Source of the DNA: JBGSYN01 sp041750975
Lineage (GTDB): Bacteria > Pseudomonadota > Alphaproteobacteria > Geminicoccales > Geminicoccaceae
Length of the DNA stretch: 40,595 nt
Assembly: GCA_041750975.1 (NCBI GenBank)
Contig: JBGSYN010000240.1
Span: forward strand, 1 to 40,595
Direction of reading: 5' to 3'
Shown: positions 8,786-18,164 of the stretch, piece by piece
Position numbering within the stretch: position 1 is the first letter of the stretch
How the letters are laid out: the number at the start of each line of letters is the position of its first letter
Program-made: the position numbers and the translations under genes
The notes under the pieces: generated by a model
What the model was told of the DNA's origin: nothing
The model's input: only the letters and a program-made list of their open reading frames with translations
Databases searched by the model: none

Positions 8786-8790
8786 CCACA

Positions 8791-10344
8791 GTGGTCGTGC
8801 ATGCGAACGTCACCGTCTCCAAACGCCTGGTGGCGATCAATTCGGCGAGCTCGGTTCTGGCGAAGATCGTCAACATGACGGTGCTTCTCTGGATGTATCA
8901 ATATTTGTTGAAGCGAATTTCCGCCGAAGAGTTCGCCATCCTGCCGGTGGTGACCGCCCTTATGGTGTTCGCGCCGCTGTTCTTTTCCTTCTTCACAGGT
9001 GGTGTCAGCCGCTATGTCGTGGAGGCCTTTGCCAAGGGCGAGTTCGAGCGCGTGGCGGGCATCGTCTCCTCGATTTTCCCGTTGCTGGCCGCGGCGGCAC
9101 TGGTTTTTCTCGCGGCAGGCGGGGTCTTCGCCCTCAACATCGAGGATGTATTGAATATCGCCCCGCAAATGGTCGGCGACGCCCGTATCATGATGTTTCT
9201 GCTCGTCGTGTCCTTCTCGATGCAAATGCTGGTCGTTCCCTTCGCGACCGGGTTTCATGTGCGCCAGCGTTTCGTCGCCCTAAATCTCCTGGGCATCGGC
9301 CGCGATCTGATCCGTATTGTCCTGCTGTTCATTCTACTTATCGGCATCGGGCCGCAGGTCATCTGGGTGGTGGTGGCGACCGTGATTTCGGAATCCCTTC
9401 ACACCGCAGCCACATTCGTGATGTCGCGCCGAATGGTCCCGGATCTTCGCTTCAAACCGTCATTGTTCGCGCGGCAGCAGGCTGTGGAGCTCATGAACTT
9501 CGGCCTTTGGACCACGCTCGGCCGCCTGGGCAGCGTCATGTATACAAACGCCGCGACCATTGTGCTTAATCTCTACGGTAGTGCCGTGGACGTCACCAGC
9601 TACCATCTCGGTGCGACGTTCTTTCGCCAGCTCGACAGCATGATCAACCTCGCAGCACAGCCGCTGCAGCCCGTGATGACGGCGATGCATGCGCTCGATG
9701 ACCGCCGCCGTCTCGGGCAGACGGTGTTTCGCGGCGGCCGCTACGCCCTTTGGGTCGCGATGGCCGTCGCCACGCCGTTGACCATCTATGCGGACGACTT
9801 CATTCATCTCTATCTGGGCGATACCTATGCCGAGGCCGCGGCAGTCATCGTCTTCTTCATGATCATGTTTCCCTTCACGAAGCCGACCACTCTCCTGGCG
9901 ATGACGGCGATGTCGATGGCCCGCGTCCGGGCATTTTTCCTGCCTGCATTCCTGTTTCAGCTTGCGGGTCTGGTCTTGATGTTCGGGTTTGCGGCTTATG
10001 CCGAGATGGGTGCGATTGGCGTCACCGTTTCGCTTACGGCCATCACCATCGCCTCGCAGATTTTCTACTATTGGCCGCTTTGCCTGACGCTAACCGGCCT
10101 CGGCTTCCGGGACTTCGCAAGACGAGTGTTGCTGCCCGGTTTTGCTCCCGCGATTGGCGGGGGGCTGATCTGGCTCGCCCTGAAACTCGCGTTGCCACCC
10201 ATCGACGGCTGGATGGATTTGATTGCGGCGGTGATGGGTGGCGGAGTTGTCTATGTCGCCATTCTCGCCGGCACGTGTCTCAGCGTCGGCGAGAGGGCCG
10301 ATTTGCGGGCGATCTTTACCCGTATCGCACCGATTCACGGTTAG
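8791..10344 (+). CDS. Polysaccharide flippase, Wzx-like (MOP superfamily)
   Basis: This 517-residue integral membrane protein has about 12-14 hydrophobic helices over its whole length, the pattern of MOP-superfamily lipid-linked oligosaccharide flippases (Wzx/RfbX). It would move undecaprenyl-linked repeat units across the inner membrane. The likely start is GTG at 8791, five bases after the preceding stop, with GCGGGG upstream; a GTG at 8797 is also possible. It is last in the rfbF operon, as expected for a Wzx in such a locus. Its last four bases overlap the convergent HTTM gene. No Wzy polymerase is visible in the window. Confidence 0.85.
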   Translation: MVVHANVTVSKRLVAINSASSVLAKIVNMTVLLWMYQYLLKRISAEEFAILPVVTALMVFAPLFFSFFTGGVSRYVVEAFAKGEFERVAGIVSSIFPLLAAAALVFLAAGGVFALNIEDVLNIAPQMVGDARIMMFLLVVSFSMQMLVVPFATGFHVRQRFVALNLLGIGRDLIRIVLLFILLIGIGPQVIWVVVATVISESLHTAATFVMSRRMVPDLRFKPSLFARQQAVELMNFGLWTTLGRLGSVMYTNAATIVLNLYGSAVDVTSYHLGATFFRQLDSMINLAAQPLQPVMTAMHALDDRRRLGQTVFRGGRYALWVAMAVATPLTIYADDFIHLYLGDTYAEAAAVIVFFMIMFPFTKPTTLLAMTAMSMARVRAFFLPAFLFQLAGLVLMFGFAAYAEMGAIGVTVSLTAITIASQIFYYWPLCLTLTGLGFRDFARRVLLPGFAPAIGGGLIWLALKLALPPIDGWMDLIAAVMGGGVVYVAILAGTCLSVGERADLRAIFTRIAPIHG

Positions 10345-11360
10345 GCGCGTGATTGCGTTTGGCTCTTGACGTCGGCTTCCCGTGCAGTTCGACGATAAAT
10401 CCAGACTGCCAGATCGATGCCCGGCAGCTGGCCGAGGCGCTGGCCCATTGTCGCCTGGTCGAAGGCAGTGAAGGGCGACCAGATGAAGAGCAATGCCACC
10501 AGCACCGGCTGATAGGGAAAGGCGATGCCCAAGACCAGCCAGACGCCGAGATGGAAGGTCGCGAGAGCCAGGCCGAACAACCGGTGCAATTGCGGCCGAA
10601 ACACGGCTACCAGAAAAAACAGCTCGAAATAGATCACCGCCAGATAGGCCGGCCAGGCAAGCTCGATGTTGGAAACGAAAAAGTCGCCGAGCATCGGTTC
10701 CTTGCCGGTCTCCTGCCAACGACGCAACACCAGGAGCGGTAGGGCGTCCGGATGGAACGAGCTGATCCCGGTCGAACTTGGAAAAAAGCCGCTATAGGCC
10801 TTGTGATAGCCGCTCAGGCTGTAGAACAGGCCGACAAACGCCTGCGCCACGAAGGCCGGATAGAGAACGCGCATATGTGCGGAGGTGGCTGCCCGTGCCT
10901 GCGGCCTTGGACCGACGGGCGCCAGCAATAAGAACAGGCTGATCCAGAGCGGATAGTGCAGCAAATGATTGATGCTGCCGAAGGAGTTCTCGAGGGCGGC
11001 AAACTGCAGATGCGCCAGAAATACAAGGAGTCGTGGCCACCAGGAGACATGGTACCATAGGGCTAGGATGGCGGTGACCGGCAGGGCCAGCGCGATCGCT
11101 GTCGCTGCCGTTTCGAAGTTCGGCCCATCCACCCAGAAAACCGGCCACAAGAGCGCAGGCTCAAGCCCTTGGCGTGCGATCTCCAACCCTCGCCGCACCA
11201 GATCGAAAGAGATCAGCAAGTTGACCAAATAGAACGCGCGGAGCTGCCAATAAGCGAGTTCCGACGCGTTGCCAAATGCTCCACCCATAGGTTGTGTCCG
11301 ATTGCGCATCGGACCTCGCAGAAATCCCAGAAGCCTCCGTCTGACCGAAGCTTTCCTCAC
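10341..11360 (-). CDS. HTTM-domain membrane protein (vitamin K-dependent gamma-carboxylase-like)
   Basis: This 339-residue protein has several hydrophobic helices (for example around LLISFDLV, ALPVTAILALWY, LWISLFLLLAP and PAYLAVIYFELFFLVAVF) and the general look of HTTM (horizontally transferred transmembrane) proteins related to the membrane part of vitamin K gamma-carboxylase. Bacterial members have no established substrate. It starts with GTG at 11360, overlapping the stop of the upstream DCC gene as GTGA, so the two are coupled. A DCC/DUF393 redox partner next to HTTM is a known association. Its 3' end overlaps the flippase by four bases on the opposite strand. Confidence 0.78.
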   Translation of the reverse strand: MRKASVRRRLLGFLRGPMRNRTQPMGGAFGNASELAYWQLRAFYLVNLLISFDLVRRGLEIARQGLEPALLWPVFWVDGPNFETAATAIALALPVTAILALWYHVSWWPRLLVFLAHLQFAALENSFGSINHLLHYPLWISLFLLLAPVGPRPQARAATSAHMRVLYPAFVAQAFVGLFYSLSGYHKAYSGFFPSSTGISSFHPDALPLLVLRRWQETGKEPMLGDFFVSNIELAWPAYLAVIYFELFFLVAVFRPQLHRLFGLALATFHLGVWLVLGIAFPYQPVLVALLFIWSPFTAFDQATMGQRLGQLPGIDLAVWIYRRTAREADVKSQTQSRA

Positions 11361-12271
11361 GATTGGGCCGGTACCCCGACCGGCTGGATCTCGAAGATTT
11401 CGGTGACGATCTCCGCGGAAACGGGCGGTACGGGCTCCATCGGGTTGAAGGTAATCCGCACCAACCTGTACCTGGATACACCAAAGTCTCGCAGGAAATT
11501 ATCGATCAGCGGCCTTCGGGTCTCGGCAAGTGCCGCGTGGCCATCCTCGATCTGGTCAAGATAGTCCCGCACCACCTTTTGAAACCGAATGGTCTCCAGA
11601 AAGTCGGCGTCGGTCGTCGCTAGAACGGCCCCTTCGAAAGCCTCGGCATCCGACTCCGGCCGGCCTTCAACGATTTCGACGCTGTAGCGCGTGTTGAATC
11701 TCTTCGGATTGGAGAACAAACTCCAGCTGAAGAAGGGGAAAACCTCGCCGGAATTGGCCCCGGGCAATCGATCGAGCAAGGGATATTGCTTGGCTTCGGC
11801 GAGGGCGAGGTAGGCGATCATTGCCAGGAAAACAGCAATCGAAGCGCTCCTGTATCGCCTCAAGCTGAGCTTCGGTGCCTCAGGCGCCCTGATCCGGGTA
11901 CGCCCTAAAAGCCTCAATACCGCATTACGGCCGGCGCGCAGCATCGGATAGAGCAGCTTGGAGAGCGTCGGGCTGCGGAAGATGGCGGCGTTGATCCGGT
12001 TAAAAATGCCGCTCGACGTGCTGAGCAAGGCGATACGGTTGATACAGTCGGCCCCGTGATAGACTTCGCCCTGCCAGAGCAGCGCCATGCCCTCGTCGAG
12101 ATCGTAGCCCTCCCTGACCAGTCGTTCGACCTCCTGCCCGCCGTCGCGGGCGTTGATCAGCCTGACCGGCCCAAGCGACTGCCGCAGCCGCACCATCTGC
12201 ACATAGCGCGAGCAAAAAGGGCATTCGCCATCATAGACGAGAGCGGCTTCGCCAGATCGTGGTTCGTTCAT
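11357..12271 (-). CDS. DCC-family (DUF393) thiol-disulfide oxidoreductase-like protein with C-terminal extension
   Basis: Residues 10 to about 120 are a DUF393 domain named for its Asp-Cys-Cys motif, seen here as Asp14, Cys17 and Cys20 in YDGECPFCSRY. After a basic linker comes one hydrophobic helix (SIAVFLAMIAYLALA near residue 165) and a 120-residue soluble domain I do not recognise. The total of 304 residues is about twice a simple DCC protein. I chose the ATG at 12271 because GGAAA precedes it and the domain starts ten residues later. It is coupled to the HTTM gene by a GTGA overlap, so the pair may act together in a membrane redox or modification reaction. Confidence 0.75.
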   Translation of the reverse strand: MNEPRSGEAALVYDGECPFCSRYVQMVRLRQSLGPVRLINARDGGQEVERLVREGYDLDEGMALLWQGEVYHGADCINRIALLSTSSGIFNRINAAIFRSPTLSKLLYPMLRAGRNAVLRLLGRTRIRAPEAPKLSLRRYRSASIAVFLAMIAYLALAEAKQYPLLDRLPGANSGEVFPFFSWSLFSNPKRFNTRYSVEIVEGRPESDAEAFEGAVLATTDADFLETIRFQKVVRDYLDQIEDGHAALAETRRPLIDNFLRDFGVSRYRLVRITFNPMEPVPPVSAEIVTEIFEIQPVGVPAQS

Positions 12272-12529
12272 TTTCCGATCGTTTTCCGTTGCCAGGCAGG
12301 ATGTGCGCTTAGTGTAACCATGACATGGACTCATGCTCGCAATTATTCTCTGCCTTCTATGGTCGAATGGGCGCTACGGATGGTCTTCGCGTGCGTCGTG
12401 CCTATGGTGACGGCCGGCCGATGCCATTGGCCGAGGGAGTTTCCATGTCGTTGCGGGTGATTGCGATGACGTTCGGTTGCGTTGTGATCCGGCACGATAG
12501 ACATAAGGTGGTGTGAAAGGCTGACTGTC

Positions 12530-13615
12530 ATGACCCACAGAAAACTGAAAATCGGCATCATCGGATGCGGGGAGGTTACGCAGATCATCCATCTGCCGAG
12601 CTTTACATATTTGAGCGACAAGTTTGAGGTCGCGGCCCTTTGCGATATCAGCCGGCAGGTCCTCGACGAGCTCGGCAGGCTACATGGGATCGAGGCACGG
12701 TACCTGGACTATCGCGATCTCCTCGAGAAGGCGGAAGTCGATGCGGTGCTGATCGCCAATCCTCATGTCTATCACCATGAGGTCGCAATGGCGGCGATCG
12801 CCGCTGGCAAGCATGTGCTGGTCGAAAAGCCGATGTGCATCACGCTGGAGCAGGCCGATCAACTGGTCGAGGCTGCCGAGAGTGCCGCGGTTACGGTGCA
12901 GGTCGGCTATATGCGCCGTTACGCCCGCGCCTTCATCGAAGCGCGGAAGGAGGTCCAGGCGATGGACGGCATCCGGCTCGCCCGTGTCCAGGATATCATC
13001 GGCCGCAACGCGCTGATCAACCAGCACGTCACCAACGTCATCCGCGGCACGGATATCCCGGATGACGTGCTGGCCGAAGGGGCGTCCCGGATGGCGGAAC
13101 ACACGGCCCAAGCCATTGGCACCGGGGATGAGCCATTTGCCACGTGCTACGCTCTGCTGCTCGGTCTCTCAAGCCACGACATCTCCGCGATGCGCGAGCT
13201 TTTGGGCTCACCGCACGAGGTGCTGCATGCGGCGGCCCGTGGAGATGGCCGCTTCATCACGGCGACCTTCGACTATGGCGATTATCTCTGCCAGTTCGCC
13301 ACCGGCATCGACCAGATCGCCCGCTTCGACGCCCACATCGAAATCTACAGCGCAGCGAAGCTGGTCCGGGTGGAATACGATTCGCCCTATGTCCGCAATC
13401 TTCCGACCCGCCTCGTCGTTACCGAGGCAACTGCGAGCCAGGGGGCCAGGACGACCATCCTGAACCCCTCCTGGGAGGACCCGTTCGTACTCGAATGGCA
13501 GGCGTTCCATGAAAACGTCATGACCGGTGCAACGCCCAAAACCTCACCCGCCGATGCCCGCGAAGATCTCCGGCTTTTCGGCTCGATGATGCAGCAGATC
13601 CGAGCCGCAAGCTGA
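12530..13615 (+). CDS. Gfo/Idh/MocA-family NAD(P)-dependent oxidoreductase
   Basis: This 361-residue cytoplasmic dehydrogenase-like protein has the N-terminal Rossmann motif GIIGCGEVTQ and the family's catalytic-lysine signature EKPMC near residue 100, followed by the larger alpha/beta substrate domain. Family members oxidise or reduce sugars, inositols and their nucleotide derivatives. AAAGG lies upstream of the ATG. The 258-base spacer to its left (12272-12529) holds no convincing gene. It stands alone on this strand, next to the polysaccharide locus, so it could act on a sugar nucleotide or be catabolic; the sequence does not decide. Confidence 0.88.
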   Translation: MTHRKLKIGIIGCGEVTQIIHLPSFTYLSDKFEVAALCDISRQVLDELGRLHGIEARYLDYRDLLEKAEVDAVLIANPHVYHHEVAMAAIAAGKHVLVEKPMCITLEQADQLVEAAESAAVTVQVGYMRRYARAFIEARKEVQAMDGIRLARVQDIIGRNALINQHVTNVIRGTDIPDDVLAEGASRMAEHTAQAIGTGDEPFATCYALLLGLSSHDISAMRELLGSPHEVLHAAARGDGRFITATFDYGDYLCQFATGIDQIARFDAHIEIYSAAKLVRVEYDSPYVRNLPTRLVVTEATASQGARTTILNPSWEDPFVLEWQAFHENVMTGATPKTSPADAREDLRLFGSMMQQIRAAS

Positions 13616-13637
13616 GGCGTCGCCGACCGCGTTGGAG

Positions 13638-14408
13638 TCAGTATCCGGCAACCAGAAGGGCGCCTCGCGTGCCGACCGAGAGCGTGCTGTAGCCGCAGAA
13701 GGGCGGAAACTGGAACGTCAATCCGCCGCTAGGGCCAAGAGACGATCGCAGTTCGGCGTCGTCACGATCGAAATGGTTCACGATCACGGTGCCGGTGCCC
13801 GTCTCGATAATCCTGCCTTCGGATGTCGTGATCCGGTCGACGACATTATTGTCTTGATCGCGAACGATGATGGCCGAGTCCGCGTTCTTGATCGCCTGCA
13901 AACAATCTTGGTTGTCGACCTCGACCACACGCGCCAGCGTCAGGTCTTCGCTCGGCGTAAAATTGATTGGCCCGACAAAGAGGCGGCCGCTGCCATGAAA
14001 CCTGTCGCGGACCAGGGCTTCCGAATGGCTCAACGGCAATGCGCCTTCGCCATCGAATGATGTGGTCGGACGGCAGGCAGCCGGAAACCGCTGCCGGACA
14101 CTGACGATGTAATAGTCGCCCTCGAAATCGGCGGGAAGCTCGCTCGACGCTGTCGTTCCCTTGGATTTCGTTCTCATGACCAAATTGCCGTTGGGATCGT
14201 AGATCTCGTAGGCAGTCTCGGCGTTGCAGTCGTTTGGCTCGAAGCCGGCATAGGGCACTGATTGCGTCGTGATCCGACCCGTGGTCGCGCCATTATAGAC
14301 CAGGATCAGCGCATAATCGACGAGGCCCTGCGACCGTGCGGGTGTAGCACTCGACGCAACAGTCAAAACCAAGGTCAGGAAAACAAACGCACCGAATTTG
14401 AGTTGCAC
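13638..14408 (-). CDS. Secreted protein of unknown function
   Basis: The 256-residue product begins with a clear Sec signal peptide (basic start, hydrophobic core FVFLTLVLTVASS, likely cleavage after ARSQ or nearby). The mature part is rich in Asp, Asn and Thr, has four cysteines (NDC, AAC, QDC, FC) that could form two disulfides, and contains beta-strand-like segments such as IVRDQDNNVVDRI. I do not recognise the family. The start is GTG at 14408 with GGGGA eight bases upstream. It is convergent with the oxidoreductase (22 bases apart) and downstream of the sulfatase in the same direction. Probably periplasmic. Confidence 0.65.
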   Translation of the reverse strand: MQLKFGAFVFLTLVLTVASSATPARSQGLVDYALILVYNGATTGRITTQSVPYAGFEPNDCNAETAYEIYDPNGNLVMRTKSKGTTASSELPADFEGDYYIVSVRQRFPAACRPTTSFDGEGALPLSHSEALVRDRFHGSGRLFVGPINFTPSEDLTLARVVEVDNQDCLQAIKNADSAIIVRDQDNNVVDRITTSEGRIIETGTGTVIVNHFDRDDAELRSSLGPSGGLTFQFPPFCGYSTLSVGTRGALLVAGY

Positions 14409-14516
14409 TTAATTAGTCCCCAATTGATCAGCGGGATAGTCGACCTATAGTCTAGCTATCGATGAATTCAGGGCAGTGTGGATTGTCACAAACGAAACGC
14501 GCCGGGTGGGCAATCC

Positions 14517-15947
14517 TCAACGGTACTCGGCGGCCCAATCCCGTGTCCGATGGCCGCTCTCGATACGCCACTCGAAGAGGGTCGCAAAAAGGTCCCGCTT
14601 GACCACGGCGTGGCCCGGATCGTTCCAGAGATTTTTGTATTCCTTGGGATCGGCATCGAGATCGAACAGCTGGCCGTCGCTATGCCCGAGGAAATGCACG
14701 AGCTTGCGGTGCGGGGTCCGGATCATGTTGATGAGATCGGCATGGTTCTGATTGTTGTCGCGGCCTTGCTCGCAGGTGACGAAGGGTCGGCCTTCGAAAG
14801 TTTCGCCCTCGAGCGCCGGGCGTAGGGAAATACTCTCAAAGCTCTCCGGTATGGTCACGCCCGCATAGTCCAGAATGGTCGAGCCGAGATCGAAGAGCTG
14901 GACCAGGCCATCCTGCCTCCGGTCGCCAGCGATCCGGCCACGCGACCAGAAAATCAGCGGCACGCGGATGGTCTGCTCGTAATTGTTCCATTTCTGACTG
15001 TGGCCGTGATCGGTCAGGCAATCGCCGTGATCGGACATGAAGACGACGATCGCATTGTCGAGATAGCCGCGCGCCTCGAGGCCTTCGAGGATCTCGCCGA
15101 TCTTGGTGTCGATCATTTCCGTATTGGCGAAGTAATAGGCGCGCTGGCGATGCCGGGCCGCCTCCGACGGGCGGATCCGGTGTGCCACCGAATCGGGTTT
15201 GCGCTCGGCATGCTTCTCACGCAAAGCCACGAACGAGGCCGGCTGCGAGGCAAGGTCGTCGTCGCGGATCTCATCCAGCGGCAGCTCTTTCGCCAGATAT
15301 TTGGCACCGAGTTCGGCCGTCGGATCGTAAGGTGGATGAGGACCCGGAAAACCGATCTGGAGGAACAAGGGCTCGACTTTCTCGTAGCGCTCGAGCCACC
15401 AATTGACGAAATCACCGGTGAAATTATCGGAGTGCAGATGCGCCGGCAGGGGCCACTCATAAGCCCCAAGGCGCTCGTCGAAATCGGCCCAGGACCGGTA
15501 GTCGGGCCGTTCCCGAAAACCGTTGGCGGCAAGCGCACGGTCCCACTCGTCGAGGTAATATTTGCCGACTTCCTTGGTTCGCCGCTCCTTGTTCTCGATC
15601 GCATAGCGCTCGTGAAAACCGCCCGGCGCATCGAAGGGCTGGAAATGCATCTTGCCTAGATTGACGCAGCGATAGCCTGCGGCCGCCAGATGCTCCACCC
15701 AGGAATGCCGCCAGCTGTCGCCATTACGAAGGATGCCTGTCGTGTGCGGGTGATAGCCTGTGAACAGACTGGCCCGCGCCGGCACGCATGACGCGGCATT
15801 GATATAGCAGCGGGTGAAGCTCGTGCCCTCCTTGACCAAACGATCAAGAACGGGGGTTTCCATGTAGGGAAAACCCAGCGCGTTGATGGTGTCGTAGCGC
15901 TGCTGATCGGTCATGATCAGAATGATGTTCGGCCGTTCCTGGCTCAT
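14517..15947 (-). CDS. Type I sulfatase (formylglycine-dependent)
   Basis: The 476-residue product hydrolyses sulfate esters or a related substrate. Residues 5-20 (RPNIILIMTDQQR) give the first metal ligand. Cys54 in SCVPARASLFTG is the C-x-P-x-R site that a maturase converts to formylglycine, and MSDHGD later supplies further metal ligands. FPGPHPPYDP is also typical. The ATG at 15947 is preceded by AAAGG and starts right before the first strand; longer in-frame starts add nonsense. No signal peptide is visible, so it may be cytoplasmic. No formylglycine-generating enzyme is in the window. The substrate (sugar or organic sulfate) is unknown. Confidence 0.93.
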   Translation of the reverse strand: MSQERPNIILIMTDQQRYDTINALGFPYMETPVLDRLVKEGTSFTRCYINAASCVPARASLFTGYHPHTTGILRNGDSWRHSWVEHLAAAGYRCVNLGKMHFQPFDAPGGFHERYAIENKERRTKEVGKYYLDEWDRALAANGFRERPDYRSWADFDERLGAYEWPLPAHLHSDNFTGDFVNWWLERYEKVEPLFLQIGFPGPHPPYDPTAELGAKYLAKELPLDEIRDDDLASQPASFVALREKHAERKPDSVAHRIRPSEAARHRQRAYYFANTEMIDTKIGEILEGLEARGYLDNAIVVFMSDHGDCLTDHGHSQKWNNYEQTIRVPLIFWSRGRIAGDRRQDGLVQLFDLGSTILDYAGVTIPESFESISLRPALEGETFEGRPFVTCEQGRDNNQNHADLINMIRTPHRKLVHFLGHSDGQLFDLDADPKEYKNLWNDPGHAVVKRDLFATLFEWRIESGHRTRDWAAEYR

Positions 15948-16085
15948 TTCGCCTTTACCCCTGTCTATCCATGCCCGCCGGAGGTTAGCGCTGCCCGAGG
16001 GATAAGCCAACGCTCAGAGTAACCGCTGCTTGATCGGCCAGGAACCCTGGCACGGGGACGCTGTTCTGGCGCAATGGGGGCTATC

Positions 16086-17258
16086 ATGATGCGGAGTAAT
16101 CTTGTGCGAAACACACGGACACTCATTCTCGCCGGTGCTGGAACTCTTGCCTTAACGGCAACGGTTGTGGCTGAAGTGCCTGGCCAGGTCGAGACGATCT
16201 TGACCAGCGACTATCCCCTCAAGGTCACTATGGTAGCGACCGGTCTCGAGCATCCTTGGGGTGTGGCGGCATTGCCGAATGGCGGTCTGCTGGTCACGGA
16301 GCGCGCTGGCCGCCTGCGCCAGGTCGCGGCGGATGGTACGCTTTCCGAGCCGCTCGCCGGCACGCCCGAGGTTTATGCGCAAGAGCAGGGCGGGTTGCTC
16401 GATGTGGCGCTGGATCCGGACTTCGAGAATAATCAACGTATCTGGCTATCCTTCGCCGAACCCGGTGAGACCGCAGAAGGTACGAACGGGGCCTCCACGG
16501 CCATGGGCTATGGCCGCCTCACGGATAGCGGGATTGAGGATTTCGTCACCGTGTTCAGCCAAGAGCCGAAGATGGAATGCGGCAAGCATTTCGGCGGCCG
16601 GATCGTGTTCGTTCCCGAAGGCCAGGTTTTCCTGACGACGGGTGAGCGCTTTCTGTTCGAGCCGGCGCAGGGCAATACCAATCATCTCGGCACGGTCGTG
16701 CGCGTCAATCAGGATGGCTCGGTGCCCGAGGATAACCCCTTCGCGAGCAACGCCGATGCGTTGCCTGAGATCTGGTCCTATGGACATCGCAATATTCAGG
16801 CGGCGGCAATCGATCCGGATAGCGGCGAGCTACGGGTCGCCGAAATGGGCCCACTCGGCGGCGACGGGCTGAATATGCCCGAGGCTGGCAAGAATTATGG
16901 CTGGCCCGAGGTGAGTTGGGGCGTCCATTACGACGGCAGGCCGATCGACGACCCGACGACCCGCCCCGAATTCGAGGATGCCGTAACCCAGTGGTCGCCG
17001 GTCATCGCACCTTCGGGCATGGCCTTCTACGAGGGTGGCCAATTTCCGGAATGGCAGGGCGACATTTTCATCGGCGGGCTGGTCACCGAAGCCCTGATCC
17101 GTCTCGAGATGGAGGGGGGTCAGGTCAGCAAGGAGGAAATAATTCCCTTGAGCAAGCGGGTTCGTGATGTCGAGGTAGCGCCGGACGGCTCGATCATTGT
17201 CGCGATCGACGAGGCGGAAGGCGATCTCTGGCGGCTTGAGGCGATGGCCGCGCCCTGA
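16086..17258 (+). CDS. PQQ-dependent soluble aldose dehydrogenase-like protein (YliI/GSDH family)
   Basis: This 390-residue six-bladed beta-propeller protein oxidises aldoses using pyrroloquinoline quinone in the periplasm. It has a signal peptide (TLILAGAGTLALTATVVA) and the family blocks GLEHPWGVAALP with the catalytic His, HFGGRIVF, WSYGHRNIQA and GKNYGWPEVSWG. I prefer the ATG at 16086 because GGGGG lies five bases upstream; ATGs at 16074 and 16089 are alternatives. It stands alone, divergent from the sulfatase. No pqq synthesis genes are here. The exact sugar is unknown. Confidence 0.9.
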   Translation: MMRSNLVRNTRTLILAGAGTLALTATVVAEVPGQVETILTSDYPLKVTMVATGLEHPWGVAALPNGGLLVTERAGRLRQVAADGTLSEPLAGTPEVYAQEQGGLLDVALDPDFENNQRIWLSFAEPGETAEGTNGASTAMGYGRLTDSGIEDFVTVFSQEPKMECGKHFGGRIVFVPEGQVFLTTGERFLFEPAQGNTNHLGTVVRVNQDGSVPEDNPFASNADALPEIWSYGHRNIQAAAIDPDSGELRVAEMGPLGGDGLNMPEAGKNYGWPEVSWGVHYDGRPIDDPTTRPEFEDAVTQWSPVIAPSGMAFYEGGQFPEWQGDIFIGGLVTEALIRLEMEGGQVSKEEIIPLSKRVRDVEVAPDGSIIVAIDEAEGDLWRLEAMAAP

Positions 17259-17322
17259 GCCGGGCGAGCCAAGCCCAAGGACGATAGCAACTTCGGAAGG
17301 GCTTTTCTTCATCAGTGCGCCC

Positions 17323-18164
17323 CTATCCAGTCAGCCGCTCACTGTGCCAATGCAGATGATCCGTCATGAAAGACGCGATGAAGTAATAGGAGTGATCATA
17401 GACTTCATGGCGGCGCAAGGTCAGCGGGATGCCGGCTTGGCCACAGGCGGCTTCGAGCAGTTCCGGCTTGAGCTGATCTTTCATGAAATCGTCGGCCAGA
17501 CCCTGATCGACCAGGATCTCGGGCACGCGCCTGCCGTCCTCGATCAGCGCGCAGGCGTCATAGGCACGCCACGCCTGGCGATCCGGGCCCAGATAGTGCG
17601 TCAACACCTTGTCGCCCCAATCGCAGTTCAAAGGCGAGCAGATGGGTGCAAAGGCCGAGACCGAGCGATAGACGTCGGCATGGCGCAAGGCGATTGTCAG
17701 CGCCCCGTGACCGCCCATCGAGTGGCCGAAAATGCCCTGACGGGTGCCATCGAACGCCGCCACCTCGCGCACCGCTTCCGGCAGTTCCTTTGTCACATAG
17801 CGCGCCATGCGATAATGCTGCGCCCAGGGCTCCGCGTCGCATCGACGTAGAATCCCGCACCACTGCCAAAGTCGAAAGAATCGTGCTCGCTCGGCAGATC
17901 GGTGCCGCGCGGGCTGGTATCCGCGCAGACCACGATCAGCCCGAGCTCGGCCGCGGTCTTCTGGAACTGCCCCTTGATGGTGGCGTTTTCCCAGGTGCAG
18001 GTTAGGCCGGAGAGATACCAGAGGATCGGTCGCGGCCCTGTCTCGTGCCCCGGCGGAACGAACACCGAGAAGGTCATCGGTGTCGCGGTGGCCTCCGATT
18101 GATGCCGATAGACGCCCTGGAGGCCGCCGAAGCAGCGATGCTCTTCGACCGTCTCGATACCCAT
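17323..18164 (-). pseudogene. fghA: S-formylglutathione hydrolase, broken by a one-base frameshift
   Basis: An intact gene would hydrolyse S-formylglutathione to formate and glutathione, completing formaldehyde detoxification. The first 110 residues, through LSGLTCTWEN and FGSGAGFYVDAT, read in one frame from the ATG at 18164. The rest, starting at EPWAQHYRM and including the nucleophile motif GHSMGGHGAL and catalytic His in YDHSYYFI, reads in another. One base appears deleted near 17835-17837. The total length of 842 bases is one short of 281 codons, so a single change restores a normal-length enzyme. The start overlaps frmA as TGATG, the usual operon order. Either a real recent mutation or a sequencing error. 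Confidence 0.9.

Noticed and set aside
12325..12516. 63-codon frame upstream of the Gfo/Idh/MocA gene
   Set aside because: It has no ribosome binding site and no recognisable sequence, and overlaps the likely leader regions of the flanking genes.
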